This document shows, piece by piece, positions 9,242 to 20,259 of a stretch of DNA of 64,000 bases. Origin of the DNA: Ornithinimicrobium sp. INDO-MA30-4 (lineage in GTDB: Bacteria; Actinomycetota; Actinomycetes; Actinomycetales; Dermatophilaceae); assembly GCF_021535045.1 (NCBI RefSeq), contig NZ_CP091056.1, positions 1,054,001 through 1,118,000 on the forward strand, read 5' to 3'. Numbering within the stretch: position 1 is the stretch's first letter; every line of letters begins with the position of its first letter. The notes beneath the pieces were generated by a model. The model was not told the DNA's origin, searched no databases, and saw only the letters and a program-made list of their open reading frames with translations. The position numbers and the translations under genes were made by a program.

Positions 9242-10014
9242 CTACTCGTCCGCGACGTTCTCCAAACCGCTGACAACCGGGTTCTCCGGTGCCGACAAAT
9301 CAACCACCAGTGGGGCCGGAGCATCTGCCGATATCTGAGGTTGGCTAAAGAGCGCCACCAGCACCTCACCCTTGAGTTCCTGCGACTCAGCGGGCCCCCA
9401 GAGCACTTCAACCTCGCCCACGGAGAACCTCAGATCGCCATCGGCAGTGATCTCCAGGTCGCCTATTTCGGCACCTAACTCGTCACTGCCAAAAGCCGCC
9501 GAAATGTAAAGCGCCTGACGCACCGATTCCGTTGAAACATCTCCTCGCTTGGCGGCCACAACAGCGAGCCCGGGGGTTTGTCTTCGACCTCGTCGTAAAG
9601 CACGCCATCGGCGGCTGCGAACTGCAAAGAATCCGCACCATCCTGATCCACCACGATGGCTGGGGCACGCAACCCGAGTCGCAAAACTACCGAATCGGGC
9701 CACTGCCGGTCGACGTCAACGCTGAGCACCCGTGGGTCTTCCAGGACCCGCTCGGTAACGCCGTCGCTGTCGACCCTGGCCAGTGGGGTCCCCTGCTGAA
9801 TCCCAGCCTGTGAGACCGCTTGCTCAGCAACCTCGCCCTGCGCACCCTCAACCGATACGGTCGCCACCGTGAAGATGGGCAAGTAGGCCAACAGCACAAT
9901 CGCGGCCCCCAGCACCGCAACAGTTCCTACCCACCACGCCACTAATTTGGGGCGCCGCCGAACAGCCTGTGCTCGCGCTGCAAATCGATGATGAACCGGG
10001 GACGCCTTAGTCAT
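9242..10014 (-). CDS. ftsQ: Cell division protein FtsQ
   Basis: Bitopic divisome protein linking FtsB/FtsL with other components. There is a basic cytoplasmic N-terminus, one membrane span (about residues 25-48, VAWWVGTVAVLGAAIVLLAY), then the POTRA domain beginning FTVATVSVEGA and the FtsQ beta-domain. One missing base near 9580 changes frame, after EDKPPG. The ATG at 10014 overlaps the end of murC by 8 bases. No ftsA follows, as expected for Actinobacteria. Total length of about 258 residues is normal. Confidence 0.93.
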
Positions 10015-11528
10015 CGGCTGTGGCTCCGCCGTTCTGATCAGTTGCTGCTCCAGACAATGCGTCCACCAATCGTGGACCAAGTGTGGTGATATCTCCTGCG
10101 CCCACGGTCAACACGAGGTCACCGGCGCGCAATAGCGGCGCGAGTTGAGTGGGCGCCTGCGCCAGATCGCGAACGTCATCGAGCACCTGCGTTGCACCTC
10201 CCAAATCCGCGATCGCTTGGGTGATCAGTTGGCTTGTCACCCCGGCAATTGGCTCCTCTCGCGCACCATAAATGTCTAAGACCGACACGACATCTGCGGC
10301 TGAAAGCCCCGCCGCAAACTGCGCGACGAAATGCTGGGTGCGGCTGTACAGATGCGGCTGAAAGACCACAACAAGGCGGCCACCGGTTGACTGAGTCACT
10401 GAAAGGCCAGCTTGGACCACAGCCGCGACCTTGTCCGGGTTGTGCGCATAGTCATCCACCACGCTCACGCCAGTCGCTTCGCCAACTCGCTGGAAGCGTC
10501 GGTCTGCACCGGGAAGGATGCGAGCCCGGACAGAGCGGCCCTGGTATCCCCACCCGCGCCTGCCGTCGCTGCCACCAGGGCAGCACAAGCATTGGCAATG
10601 TTGTGCGCCCCTGGCATCGGGACATTCAAGGTATGTCGCTGGCCCGGCGAAGCATCCCCCACCGGGGCTTGCCACAACAGTTGCGCCGTCGACGACATAC
10701 CAACCGAGTCAACTGACTCAATCCGCACGTCGGCACCCGCGGCACGTCCCCACGTGTGCACCCTCAACCCTTGCTCTTTGGCCAGCGCCACGAGTGGCGC
10801 AGAGCCAGCATCATCGGCATTAATGACCAGGAGCCCGCCAGCGGAGATGGTGCCAACGAATTGAGCAAACGCTGCCTGCACTCCCGCGAAGTCGCCATAG
10901 AAGTCCAGGTGGTCTGGCGTCACATTGGTCACGATCGCGATATCTGGTCGATAGACGAGGAATGATGCATCACTCTCATCTGCTTCGACCACTACCGGGC
11001 CAGCCCCAAGGGCCGCGTTCCCCAGTCCACCTGCCAGCGGCGACCCGATCACATACCCGGGCTCTAGATCCGCGGCTAACAGGGCAGAAGTCAACATGGC
11101 GCTCGTCGTCGTCTTGCCGTTGGCACCGGCGACAGCAATCGTGCGGCGATCTTGCAACAGCGCAGCAATCCCTTGCGCGCGGTGCAAAACTCGCAAACCT
11201 TGGTCTCGAGCGGCCACCAACTCTGGATTTGACTCTTTGATCGCGCCAGAAATGATGATGGTCTCGGCGTCGGCGACATGAGCTGCGTCGTGTCCAACAA
11301 AACTCGTGCTCCAGCCTCTTCAAGGCTTCGTAGCGCTGGGGAATCCCGCTGGTCGGAGCCAGACACTCGGTACCCCGCAGCCAAGAAAAGTCGAGCTACC
11401 CCAGACATGCCAGCGCCACCAATGGCGATGAAGTGGACGGCACCGAGGGATTCAGCCCAGGGGCTTCCTGGGTAAAGTCGAATCGCCCCTGGGTTACGGA
11501 TGAAACCACTAACGCTTCGCCGCCTCAT
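10007..11528 (-). CDS. murC: UDP-N-acetylmuramate--L-alanine ligase
   Basis: ATP-dependent ligase that adds L-Ala to UDP-MurNAc, the first amino acid of the peptidoglycan stem. The N-terminal nucleotide-binding motif reads [15 protein letters not shown], the ATP-binding P-loop [13 protein letters not shown], and the C-terminal domain contains DDYAHNPDK. Two single-base losses shift the frame, near 11270 and near 10470. The ATG at 11528 lies inside the end of murG (20-base overlap), and the stop overlaps ftsQ, so the genes are translationally coupled. Length about 507 residues before correcting the breaks, slightly longer than typical because of an N-terminal extension. Confidence 0.95.
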
Positions 11529-12603
11529 AAATCATGGCAACAAGCGCGTCGTCCCCGTCTCGGTGCCCAATCGCAGCGGCTGCTGCACTCATCTGCTCAA
11601 CGCGGGATGAGTCTGCTAACAACGGGATGACGACGTTCTTGACCCACTCGACGTCGACCTCGTAGTCATCGGTCAGTGTTGCACCGCCAGCGGCGACAAG
11701 GTCTTGCGCGTTCAGTCGCTGCTCGCCATTGCCAATGGGGAGCGGCACCAGAGCCGCAGGGAGCCCGATCGCTGCGATTTCGCACAAGGTGCCTGCTCCT
11801 GAGCGGCATACCGCGAGGTCGGCACTGGCATAGGCGAGGTCCATCCGGTCTGAATAAGTGATCGCCCGGTAGCGGTTCTTGAGCGACTCTTGAGCGGGCA
11901 AGGCAATTTCTTTGCCTTCTCCGGTGATGTGCAAAACCTGAACACCAGCGTCGGTAATTGCAACGGCCGCTTCTGAGAAGGCGTCATTCAGCCTGGCGGC
12001 GCCCAGCGATCCACCAAAGACCAGCAGAGTTTGCACATCGGGATCCAACTCAAAGTGCTCTCGGGCAAACCTGCGCAGACCATCGCGATCCAAGTTGGAG
12101 ATCTCGGCGCGCAGCGGCATCCCAATGTGCCTAGCCCCCGGCAAAGGTGTGCTGGCAAACGTCGTGGCGATGTGGAGTGAACCTCGCGCCCAACTTATTT
12201 GCTAGTCCTGGCCGGGCGTTCTGTTCGTGGATGACGATAGGCAGCCCCAAGCGCCGCGCTGCCAAATAGGCAGGCGTGGCGACATACCCGCCGAATCCAA
12301 CCACGACATCGGCCTTCGCCTCCCGCATCGCGGTGGCTGCTGCTGACGGCCCCAGACATTGCGGCCGGGAACTTAATGGCTGCGCCATTGGGTCGACGCG
12401 GAAACGGCGCCTTGGGCAGCACGTGGAACGGATAGCCGCGGGCCGGGACAAGCCTGGCCTCAAGCCCTCAGCAGTGCCAAGCACTGTCAAGACCGTCTCG
12501 GGGTCACGGCGACGCAGCGCGTCGGCCGTGGCGAGCAGCGGGTTGACGTGACCAGCCGACCCTCCCCGGCGAGAACAACGGAGAATGGGGCAGCATCGGT
12601 CAT
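11509..12603 (-). CDS. murG: MurG: lipid I N-acetylglucosaminyltransferase
   Basis: Makes lipid II by adding GlcNAc to lipid I on the inner membrane face. The N-terminus [14 protein letters not shown] leads into the glycine-rich acceptor loop. The C-terminal GT28 domain has [16 protein letters not shown] and the donor-site region [24 protein letters not shown]. At least three single-base losses interrupt the N-terminal half (between about 12570 and 12140), so this half is visible only in fragments. ATG 12603 overlaps the ftsW stop as ATGA. Expected length of about 365 residues agrees with the span. Confidence 0.92.
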
Positions 12604-13875
12604 GAACGGCTCCTTCGGACAGGCAGCGCAGCGAATGTGCGGCGCAAAGTTGATGGGCGGCCCTTCAGCGCAGCATCACACCCTGGCACCGATCGAGCCA
12701 TGCTCAAGAGCAGGCCCAAGCCGATCAGGGCCGAGATAAGCGCTGTCCCACCACTACTCACGAACGGTAGCGGCACACCGATGATGGGGAGCATGCCGAT
12801 GACGGACCCGACGTTCAACATGGCTTGGGCAACGATCCAGACCATCACACCAGCGGTCGCCAACCGGACAAACGGGTCCGTGCTGCTGCTGATAATGCGG
12901 AAGCAGGCGTAGGCAAACAAGCTGAATAGCGCCAGGACAAGCAAAGTGCCCGGCAAACCGAGCTCTTCCCCGATGATCGCCAGAATGAAGTCGTTGTGCG
13001 GCTCTGGCAGCAGCGACCACTTCTCGCGGCTGGCACCGGGGCCGACGCCCCACCAACCACCATCGGCCAGTGCATACTCTGCGTGCACCTTCTGGAAGCA
13101 GCCTTCAACCTGTGGATTGCTGCAGATACCACCCAACCAGGCATCAATCCGCTGCATGCGGTTGTCACTGTTGAGCGCCAGGAAGGCGACGCCTGCGGCC
13201 CCGAGCGCACCGAATAGTGCGTACCAACGCAGTGGCAATCCGGCCACAAAAGCATGCCGGCAGCGATGGCCAGCAAGATCATCGCCGTTCCGAGGTCACG
13301 ACCGGCAACGACCAGACCAACGATGACAGCAACGCCAGGCACGATAAAGGGGAAAATCGCCAGCCCAATTCGATCCATCACTTTGCGCCGGTTGGCCAAG
13401 ATGGTGGCGCCAAAGACGATCACTGCCACCTTGGCAAACTCGGAAGGCTGCAGGGTTTTCCCGCCCAAGGAAATCCAGTTGCGGTTGCCTTGAAGTCGAC
13501 GCCCAATGGCGAGAACACCAGTGCCTGCAGGCCAATAGCCAGGAACATCCCTGGGATCGCCAGACGCTTCCACCAGGCGATCGGCAACCGAGAAGCTATG
13601 TAGGCCAAGGCGACGCCGATGGACATAAACATCAGTTGTTGCAGAAACAGACCGTAGGAGTTACCGGTGGCTGCGTACTCCTGAACGGTGGAGGCCGAAA
13701 GCACCATCACCAGGCCAATAGAAACCAGCGACGCAACGCTAATCAGCACCAAGTAGTACGGCGCCACCGGCGAACGCAGCCACTCGCCAGCTGAGGCGAG
13801 TGACGAGCCGGCTGTTTGAGGCTGGCTAGAACTGACCTTGCGAGCCCGCGCAACATTGCGCGAGGTAGTGGTCAC
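12600..13875 (-). CDS. ftsW: FtsW: SEDS peptidoglycan glycosyltransferase of the divisome
   Basis: Polytopic SEDS-family enzyme that polymerises septal peptidoglycan with FtsI. About ten hydrophobic segments are visible. The family signatures include GLVMVLSAS near the N-terminus, GVGPGASREKWSLLPEPHND with the essential extracellular region, and IGVPLPFVSSGGTAL near the C-terminus. Single-base losses near 13500 and 13250 break the frame. The start is GTG 13875, overlapping the murD stop as GTGA; the stop overlaps murG. The order murD-ftsW-murG is the classic dcw order. Confidence 0.94.
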
Positions 13876-15384
13876 GATGGGCTACCGATTGCCCGCCGCA
13901 CAGCATCTGTGAAGGAGGCGCCACGGGCCTGATAGTTCTCGAACATGTCAAGGAGGCCGCCGCCGGAGCCAACAGGACAACATCGCCTGGCTTGGCAGCA
14001 GTTGCAGCAGTAGCAACTACCCGATCCATCACGTCAGCGGACTGTTCGGCAGGGTCATACGGCCAGTGTTGTCGCTCTGCACGATATGGACCGGCACCTC
14101 GGGCGCGTGTCGGCGCAATGCTGCTTCAATCTGGGCTGCATCAGCTCCCATGAGCACGGCTGCTCGGAGTCGAGACGCAGCCGCAGCAACGAGGTCATCT
14201 ACATCAGCGCCCTTCAGCAGCCCACCTGCAACCCAAACAACACGCTCGTAGGCCTGGATAGAGGCAGCTGCGGCATGTGGGTTGGTGGCTTTGGAGTCAT
14301 TCACAAATCGGACGTCGCCCGCAACGGGCAACTCGGTGATCCGATGCTCCTGGGGCGCAAAGTCCCTAAGGCCCTGCTGCACCGCTGCGGTCGGAACCCC
14401 CACGGCACGGGTTAGGGCTCCTGCCGCCAACGCATTGCTGACCGTATGCGGGGCTGGGGAACCCGCTGAGTCAAGGTCTTGGAAGGTCGCCAGCTCGGCG
14501 GCAGAAGTCGCCCGGTCTTCGATGAAGGCCCGATCTGCCAGGACATCCTCGACAACACCGACCATCGAGAGCCCTGGGGTGCCGATGGTGAATCCAACGG
14601 CACGGGCGCCCTCGACCACATCAGCCTGCGCCACCATGGCCTCGGTTCGCGGGTCTTGGACGTTGTAGACACACGCAACAGTGGTGTTGTCGTAGATCTT
14701 GGCCTTGGCCGCGGCGTACTCCTCGAATGAGCCGTGCCAGTCGACATGGTCCGGCGCAACGTTCAGCACGCACGAGGAGAGCGCCGAGATGCTGTAGCTG
14801 TAGTGCAACTGGAACGAGGACAGCTCAACGACCAGGACGTCGTACGGGTCCGTGTCCAGGATTGCTTCCATCACCGGCTTGCCCACGTTGCCGACAGCAA
14901 TTGCGCGCAGACCTGAGGCCTGCAAGATCGACTCAACCATCTTGACGGTCGTAGTCTTGCCATTGGTGCCAGTCACCGTGATCCAGGGAGCAGCCCCAAC
15001 CTCAGGCCGAATCCGCCAGGCTAATTCAACCTCGGCCCAAATAGGGATCTGCTGGGACTCCGCATGCGCCAAGATCGGTTGGCTGGGGCGCCACCCTGGT
15101 GAGGTCACCACGAGATCAATATCGTCTTGTGGCCATTGCGCCACGTGCTCGGCACCGCGCCGGACATCCGCACCGAGGACCTCAAGCAGGTGAGCCTTCT
15201 CGTCTTGAGCCTCCGTGCCATTCCCAGCGTCAACCACGATCACCGAAGCGCCCAATTCGAGCAGGGCGTCGGCTGCCGCAAATCCGCTAACACCCATGCC
15301 CGTGACGAGCACTCGAAGGCCAGCCCAATCAGCACCAGCATGGGTCAATCCAGCAAAGCGATCGCTCACAGTTGGGTCACCCAT
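13872..15384 (-). CDS. murD: UDP-N-acetylmuramoylalanine--D-glutamate ligase
   Basis: Adds D-Glu to UDP-MurNAc-L-Ala. The N-terminal Rossmann motif [21 protein letters not shown]-loop [13 protein letters not shown], and the central motif [11 protein letters not shown] are all present. The C-terminal domain contains [10 protein letters not shown]. One missing base near 14040 changes the frame about 55 residues before the end. ATG 15384 lies 19 bases inside mraY, and the stop overlaps ftsW (GTGA). Residue length of about 504 is slightly above the family mean. Confidence 0.95.
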
Positions 15385-16480
15385 TCGGCGTAGAACAGGC
15401 CAAGCCCGATGGCGACGCAGATCCCGGCGATAATCCAGAATCTGATCACGATGGTTACTTCGGCCCACCCCAGCAACTCAAAGTGGTGTTGCAAGGGGCC
15501 ATTCGGAAGACGCGCTTGCCGGTCATCTTGAACGAACCCACTTGGATGATCACCGACAGCGTGATGATGACGAAGAGGCCACCTAAGATAGCCATCAGCA
15601 GTTGGGTGTGCGTCACGATGGCCAAGCCTGCCAAGGCGCCACCCAGGGCCAGCGAACCGGTGTCTCCCATGAATATCTTGGCTGGCGAGGCGTTCCACCA
15701 CAGAAAGCCGAAGCACGCGCCGGCGAGACAACCGGCAACAACCGCCAGGTCAAGGGCGTCGCGAACGTCGTAGCAGTTGGGGCCGGGGGTGATCTGACAG
15801 TTCTGGTTGTACTGCCAAACGCCAATGAGAACGTAGGCACCGAAGACCATGACGGAAGCGCCAGTGGCGAGCCCGTCCAGCCCATCCGTGAGGTTCACGC
15901 CATTGCTAGCACCAGCGATCATGATGTTGGCCCAGAGCACAAATAGCACCAGGCCGCCAATGGTGCCAGCGGCCGCAAAGTCAATATCGGTGTCGCGCAC
16001 GAAGGAAATCGCCGTGCTGGCTGGCGTGCGGAAACCATCAGAGGGGAACTGCAACGCCAGCACCGCGAAGATCACAGCCACGGCGGTCTGTCCGAGCAGT
16101 TTTTCCCAGGACCGCAGCCCCAGGCTGCGTTGCTTTGAGATCTTGATGTAGTCGTCAAGGAATCCAACGAGACCCAGGCCTGCCATCAAGAACAGAACAA
16201 GCAGGGCGCTCAAGGTGAATCGACTGGTGGAGAGGTCAATCCACCCGATGAGGTCCGCTACGTACAGCAGTCCATGGGCAAGGAAGTAGCCCAACAACGT
16301 GGCCGCAATAATGACCGCGCCACCCATCGTGGGCGTGCCACGCTTGGTGTGGTGCGAGGTAGGACCGTCATCGCGGATGAACTGGCCATAGCCACGGGCC
16401 ACCAAGAATTTGATGAAGAGTGGAGTGCCAAACAGGGCGAAAAGCATGGAGAGCCCCGCGGCCAAAAGCACATTGATCAT
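15366..16480 (-). CDS. mraY: Phospho-N-acetylmuramoyl-pentapeptide transferase (lipid I synthase)
   Basis: Ten-span membrane enzyme transferring phospho-MurNAc-pentapeptide to undecaprenyl phosphate. Signatures include GTPTMGG near residue 50, the aspartate pair in [27 protein letters not shown], and the MraY motif [12 protein letters not shown]. One missing base near 15480 shifts the frame at HHFELLGW, just before the last span ([20 protein letters not shown]). ATG 16480 overlaps the murF stop as ATGA. Length of about 370 residues is normal. Confidence 0.96.
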
Positions 16481-17873
16481 GGAGCTACCTCACCCTGCGC
16501 CAAATCATCGCCAAGCAAGCGCAACCCTGAATCACGACTGGACTTCAACAAGACAACGTCTCCTGGCTGCAACTGATGATCAAGAAATGCTTTGGCTTCG
16601 GCTACATCATCAACCTCATGGCTGGCTCCCCCAAGTCGTCAAACTTTTGCGCTGCACCTTGTGCGCCTTGACCAATGCTCAAAACGAGGTCCAGGCCCAG
16701 GCCAGCGGCTTGCTCGCCGATCGCTTCATGTTCGGCCTGGCTCTGCACGCCCAACTCACGCATCTCACCGATCACGGCAATGGCTCGTCCTTGACCGCGC
16801 ATACTGGCCAACGCTCGCAAGGCGGCACGCATGGAGTCGGGGTTGGCGTTGTAAGCGTCGTTGACAATGGTGATCCCGTCGGCACGCTCGGTGACCTGCA
16901 TACGCCACCGAGAGCCAGCCGATGCCGAAGCCAAGTGCTCGGCGATGTCAGCGATCGGCATACCCCACTCTTGGGCGACGGCAGCCACCGAGAGCGCATT
17001 TCCAACGTGGTGTTCGCCATGCAGGCTCAGCGCCACCTCGATCGGCGCCTCGTCAGGGAAGTGCATCGTGAACGAAGCCTGCCCCTTGCCATTCAGGCGC
17101 ACATCGGTGGCCCGGATGTCGGCGATTTCGCTTAAGCCCACCGTGATGACTCGGGCTGAGGTTTGATCCGCCATCGCCAGCACGACGTCATCGTCTGCGT
17201 TCAGGACAGCCAAGCCTTCGGCGGGCAGCGCCCGCACCAATCCAGCTTTGGTATGCGCAATCGCTTCTCGGGAGCCAAACTCACTCAGGTGGGCAATGCC
17301 AACATTGAGGACTACACCAACCTGTGGCGGCGCGATGCGCGTGAGGTACTCAATGTGACCGACGCCCGATGCACCCATTTCAGCGACCAGATACTCAGTT
17401 TCCTCAGTCAGCCGGGAAACAGTGAGCGGAACGCCAACTTCAGAGTTGTACGAGGCGATCGGCGCGAGCGTCACCCCGAGGTTTTCTATGACGTGAGCCA
17501 TCAAGTCCTTGGTTGAGGTCTTACCCGAAGACCCCGTGATGCCCACTGTGCGCAAGCCTCCCGCAGCCAAACAGCGGTCATAGACTTCGCGGGCCAACGC
17601 GGCGAATGCCTCTTGGACGTCGGCAACCACGACGCTAGGTGCCTCCGAGACGACCCGAGAGACTAGAGAAGCTGTCGCTCCAGCTGCGATCGCGTTGTCG
17701 ACGAAATCGTGCCCGTCGGCGTGTTCACCCATGCGGGCCACGTACAGACTGCCTTCGCCCACTTCACGCGAGTCGGTCACGACATCGGCATCAACGATGG
17801 CATCGCTGAACTGCGGCGGAACAACCGCTCCAGAGGTAGCGATGGCAATTTCGCGCAGCGTCAGGGGAATCAC
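16477..17873 (-). CDS. murF: UDP-N-acetylmuramoyl-tripeptide--D-alanyl-D-alanine ligase
   Basis: Adds D-Ala-D-Ala to complete the UDP-MurNAc pentapeptide. The ATP loop reads [19 protein letters not shown]; the ligase centre has [11 protein letters not shown] and the C-terminal domain [17 protein letters not shown], all characteristic of MurF rather than MurE. One missing base near 16620 shifts the frame for the last 45 residues. The start is GTG 17873. Its upstream neighbour is ftsI with only 58 bases between them: the murE gene that normally sits here is absent, so the supplier of the MurF substrate must be encoded elsewhere. Confidence 0.94.
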
Positions 17874-17931
17874 GCACGCATCCTTTCGTTAGGGCAGTGT
17901 CACTCATCTCGGATTGCGATATCTCCCAGAG

Positions 17932-19767
17932 TTACCCTGGTCCCTCCCCCGGCGCTGGTGCATCGGGGTCGAATTCAACAGCGACCTCGGTCTGCGGCTC
18001 GTCGATGGGAGCGATTCCGCCCTCCTGCAGCGCATATCGCATGATGTCCGCAAAAACGGGCCCAGCGATAGTTCCACCGTACTGGCTTATCTGGGTCGGC
18101 CTCTGCACCGTGACTGCGACCACATATTTTGGATCGTCGGCCGGTGCATAGCCAATAAACGAAGCAGTCGTGCGGTCGTACTTACCCAATTCGGGGTCAT
18201 ATCGGTCGGCTGTACTGGTCTTTCCTGCAACGTGATAGCCATCGATGGCAGCCTGTGGCGCGGTCCCCGAGGGGGTCGGCACCTGCTCCATGATCTGAGT
18301 CAAGGTGGTCGCCGTTTCGCTGGACACGATCCGCTCACCTTCTGGCTGAGGCTCCGCCTGATAGACGCCGTCATGGTCCGTCACGCCAGAGACCAGGGTG
18401 GGCTGAATGCGGACCCCGTCGTTGGCCATCGTTTGGTAGACCGACATCTGCTGCAAGGCATTGCTCGAAAGACCCTGGCCAAACATCATGGTGAACTTGC
18501 TGGTGGCGCTCCAGGACTCTGGTGCGGGAACCACGCCTGATGACTCACCAGGTAGGCCCAACCCAGATGTGGTGCCCAGGCCGAACTTCAGCAGGTAGTC
18601 ATAGAAGACATCGTCATCCAGCTTTTCGCCGTAGAGGATGGTTCCCATGTTGCTTGAGGTGGCGAGAACGCCAGCAAACGTCAGATCTTGCTGCGGGTGG
18701 TCATGGGCATCCTTAAAATTTTGCCCGGCCCGGGTCATACCCACCGGCACAACGATTGGCGTGTCAGAAGTGACGATACCTTCCTCAAGTGCTGCCGCAG
18801 CGGTGATCAACTTGCCAGTTGACCCCGGCTCAAAGACATCCTCCACGAGTGCGTTGCGCATCCCATCGGCACTCTGTGTTTCGTCCGTCGGGTCGAAGGA
18901 TGGATAGCTAGCCGCGGCCACGATGCGTCCGGTGTCGACTTCCTGGACCAACGCATACCCACTGAGGGCTGCAGATTCCTTCACCCGCTGCTCGACAGCG
19001 TTGTAGGCGTACCACTGCAAGTCTGAGTCGATAGAGAGATGAACAGTGTCACCGGGAACGGCTTCGGTCACGGTGATATCGCCTGTTGTGATGACTTCGC
19101 CAGCACCGCCGCGTTCGTACAACTTTTCGCCAGCAACGCCCTGCAGCACTTCATCACGCGTCAACTCCAGACCACCAGCTGGATAGTCGGGGTCGCTGAT
19201 CCAGCCCAGCAAGGGAGCAGGTGCTGCCCCGAGCGGATAATCGCGCTGGAAAATGGTGGTGCTGGTGATGCCCGGGATGCCGAGGTCCTTGATCTCTTGC
19301 CATTGCTCAGGCGAGATGCTGGGCAGCAGGATTCCGTACATACCTTCGGTTTGGGTGATCTTTTGGGCAATGTCGCTCGGATCAGCGCCGGTAATTTCGG
19401 CGATGTCAGCAGCGGCGCCATCAATGCCCTTGGCGGCGAGAGTTCGCTCGGTTCCTGTCCCTTCCCACCGCTCATACAGAGGCACGTTCAACGGGTTTAC
19501 CTCGACGCGAGCCCGTTCAGTGTCATCGGCAAGGATTTCTCCGTTGGCGTCCACTATGGAGCCACGGGCTGCGGGAATGGTGACGTTTGTCAGTCGGTCA
19601 TTGACAGCGGCTTCTGAGACGGAAGCTGCGTCCAGGCCCTGCAGTCGGAAAAGTTGCGCCGCGAACAGGCTGAAGACCATAAAAACAAAGATCAGCAACA
19701 ATCTGGCACGGCGCTGTGGGTGTGAAACCCCACGGCCGTGAACGACAGTAGATCGAGTCCGTGCCAC
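17932..19767 (-). CDS. ftsI: FtsI/PBP3: septal peptidoglycan transpeptidase (class B PBP)
   Basis: 611 residues in an unbroken frame. One N-terminal membrane span (about 23-40) is followed by the PBP dimerisation domain (IPAARGSIVDANG) and the transpeptidase domain. The active-site motifs are STGK (Ser316, Lys319) and SSN (371-373). The third box reads KTS (516-518) rather than the usual KTG. The enzyme cross-links septal peptidoglycan with FtsW. The short acidic, proline-rich tail is typical for Actinobacteria. The gene follows ftsL by 3 bases. No PASTA domain is present. Confidence 0.95.
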   Translation of the reverse strand: MARTRSTVVHGRGVSHPQRRARLLLIFVFMVFSLFAAQLFRLQGLDAASVSEAAVNDRLTNVTIPAARGSIVDANGEILADDTERARVEVNPLNVPLYERWEGTGTERTLAAKGIDGAAADIAEITGADPSDIAQKITQTEGMYGILLPSISPEQWQEIKDLGIPGITSTTIFQRDYPLGAAPAPLLGWISDPDYPAGGLELTRDEVLQGVAGEKLYERGGAGEVITTGDITVTEAVPGDTVHLSIDSDLQWYAYNAVEQRVKESAALSGYALVQEVDTGRIVAAASYPSFDPTDETQSADGMRNALVEDVFEPGSTGKLITAAAALEEGIVTSDTPIVVPVGMTRAGQNFKDAHDHPQQDLTFAGVLATSSNMGTILYGEKLDDDVFYDYLLKFGLGTTSGLGLPGESSGVVPAPESWSATSKFTMMFGQGLSSNALQQMSVYQTMANDGVRIQPTLVSGVTDHDGVYQAEPQPEGERIVSSETATTLTQIMEQVPTPSGTAPQAAIDGYHVAGKTSTADRYDPELGKYDRTTASFIGYAPADDPKYVVAVTVQRPTQISQYGGTIAGPVFADIMRYALQEGGIAPIDEPQTEVAVEFDPDAPAPGEGPG

Positions 19768-19770
19768 TGG

Positions 19771-20259
19771 TCACTCTCCCGCTACTGCGTCCTCATCGGC
19801 GCTAACTGCACCGTCATCTGCCGCTGGAGCAGACATTTGCACGGTATAAGTCTTGCCGTCGACTACCCCGGCCGCCACGCCGACGACCGCACTGTCCGAA
19901 AGCCGGAGCACTGCTGTTGAGGGAGAAGAGACCATGCCGAGGTCCTCGGCGCGCTCAGCCAATGTTGCTGGCGACTGCAGTTGGGAAACTTCCGCCTCAA
20001 GCGAGACCTGGGTGGCATGGAGCCGAGCGTTCTCTGACTGCAGCGCACTCAGATCGAATGAGCCTTCGGCTCGAAGGGTGTTCAACAGTAGCGCTGCGAT
20101 GAAACTCGTGACGATCATCAGTGCGATGATCGCGCCCATCCCGATGTGCAGACCGGATTTTGGCGCGGCATCGACAACCCGGAGCGCGGGGCGCTTCGCC
20201 GTCGTGGTCGCGCGGGTGGGTCGCGGCGTCGCACGAACCGTGGCGGTCATCTGGCTCAT
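19771..20259 (-). CDS. ftsL: Cell division protein FtsL (FtsL-like)
   Basis: About 162 residues. A basic Thr/Arg-rich cytoplasmic tail is followed by one membrane span (about residues 42-62, IIALMIVTSFIAALLLNTLR), then a short coiled coil (LSALQSENARLHATQVSLEAE) and an acidic Ala-rich tail. That topology and its place between rsmH and ftsI identify it as FtsL, a divisome scaffold that complexes with FtsQ and the DivIC/FtsB protein. Sequence conservation of FtsL is always low. ATG 20259 overlaps the rsmH stop as ATGA, which fixes the start. Confidence 0.88.
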   Translation of the reverse strand: MSQMTATVRATPRPTRATTTAKRPALRVVDAAPKSGLHIGMGAIIALMIVTSFIAALLLNTLRAEGSFDLSALQSENARLHATQVSLEAEVSQLQSPATLAERAEDLGMVSSPSTAVLRLSDSAVVGVAAGVVDGKTYTVQMSAPAADDGAVSADEDAVAGE

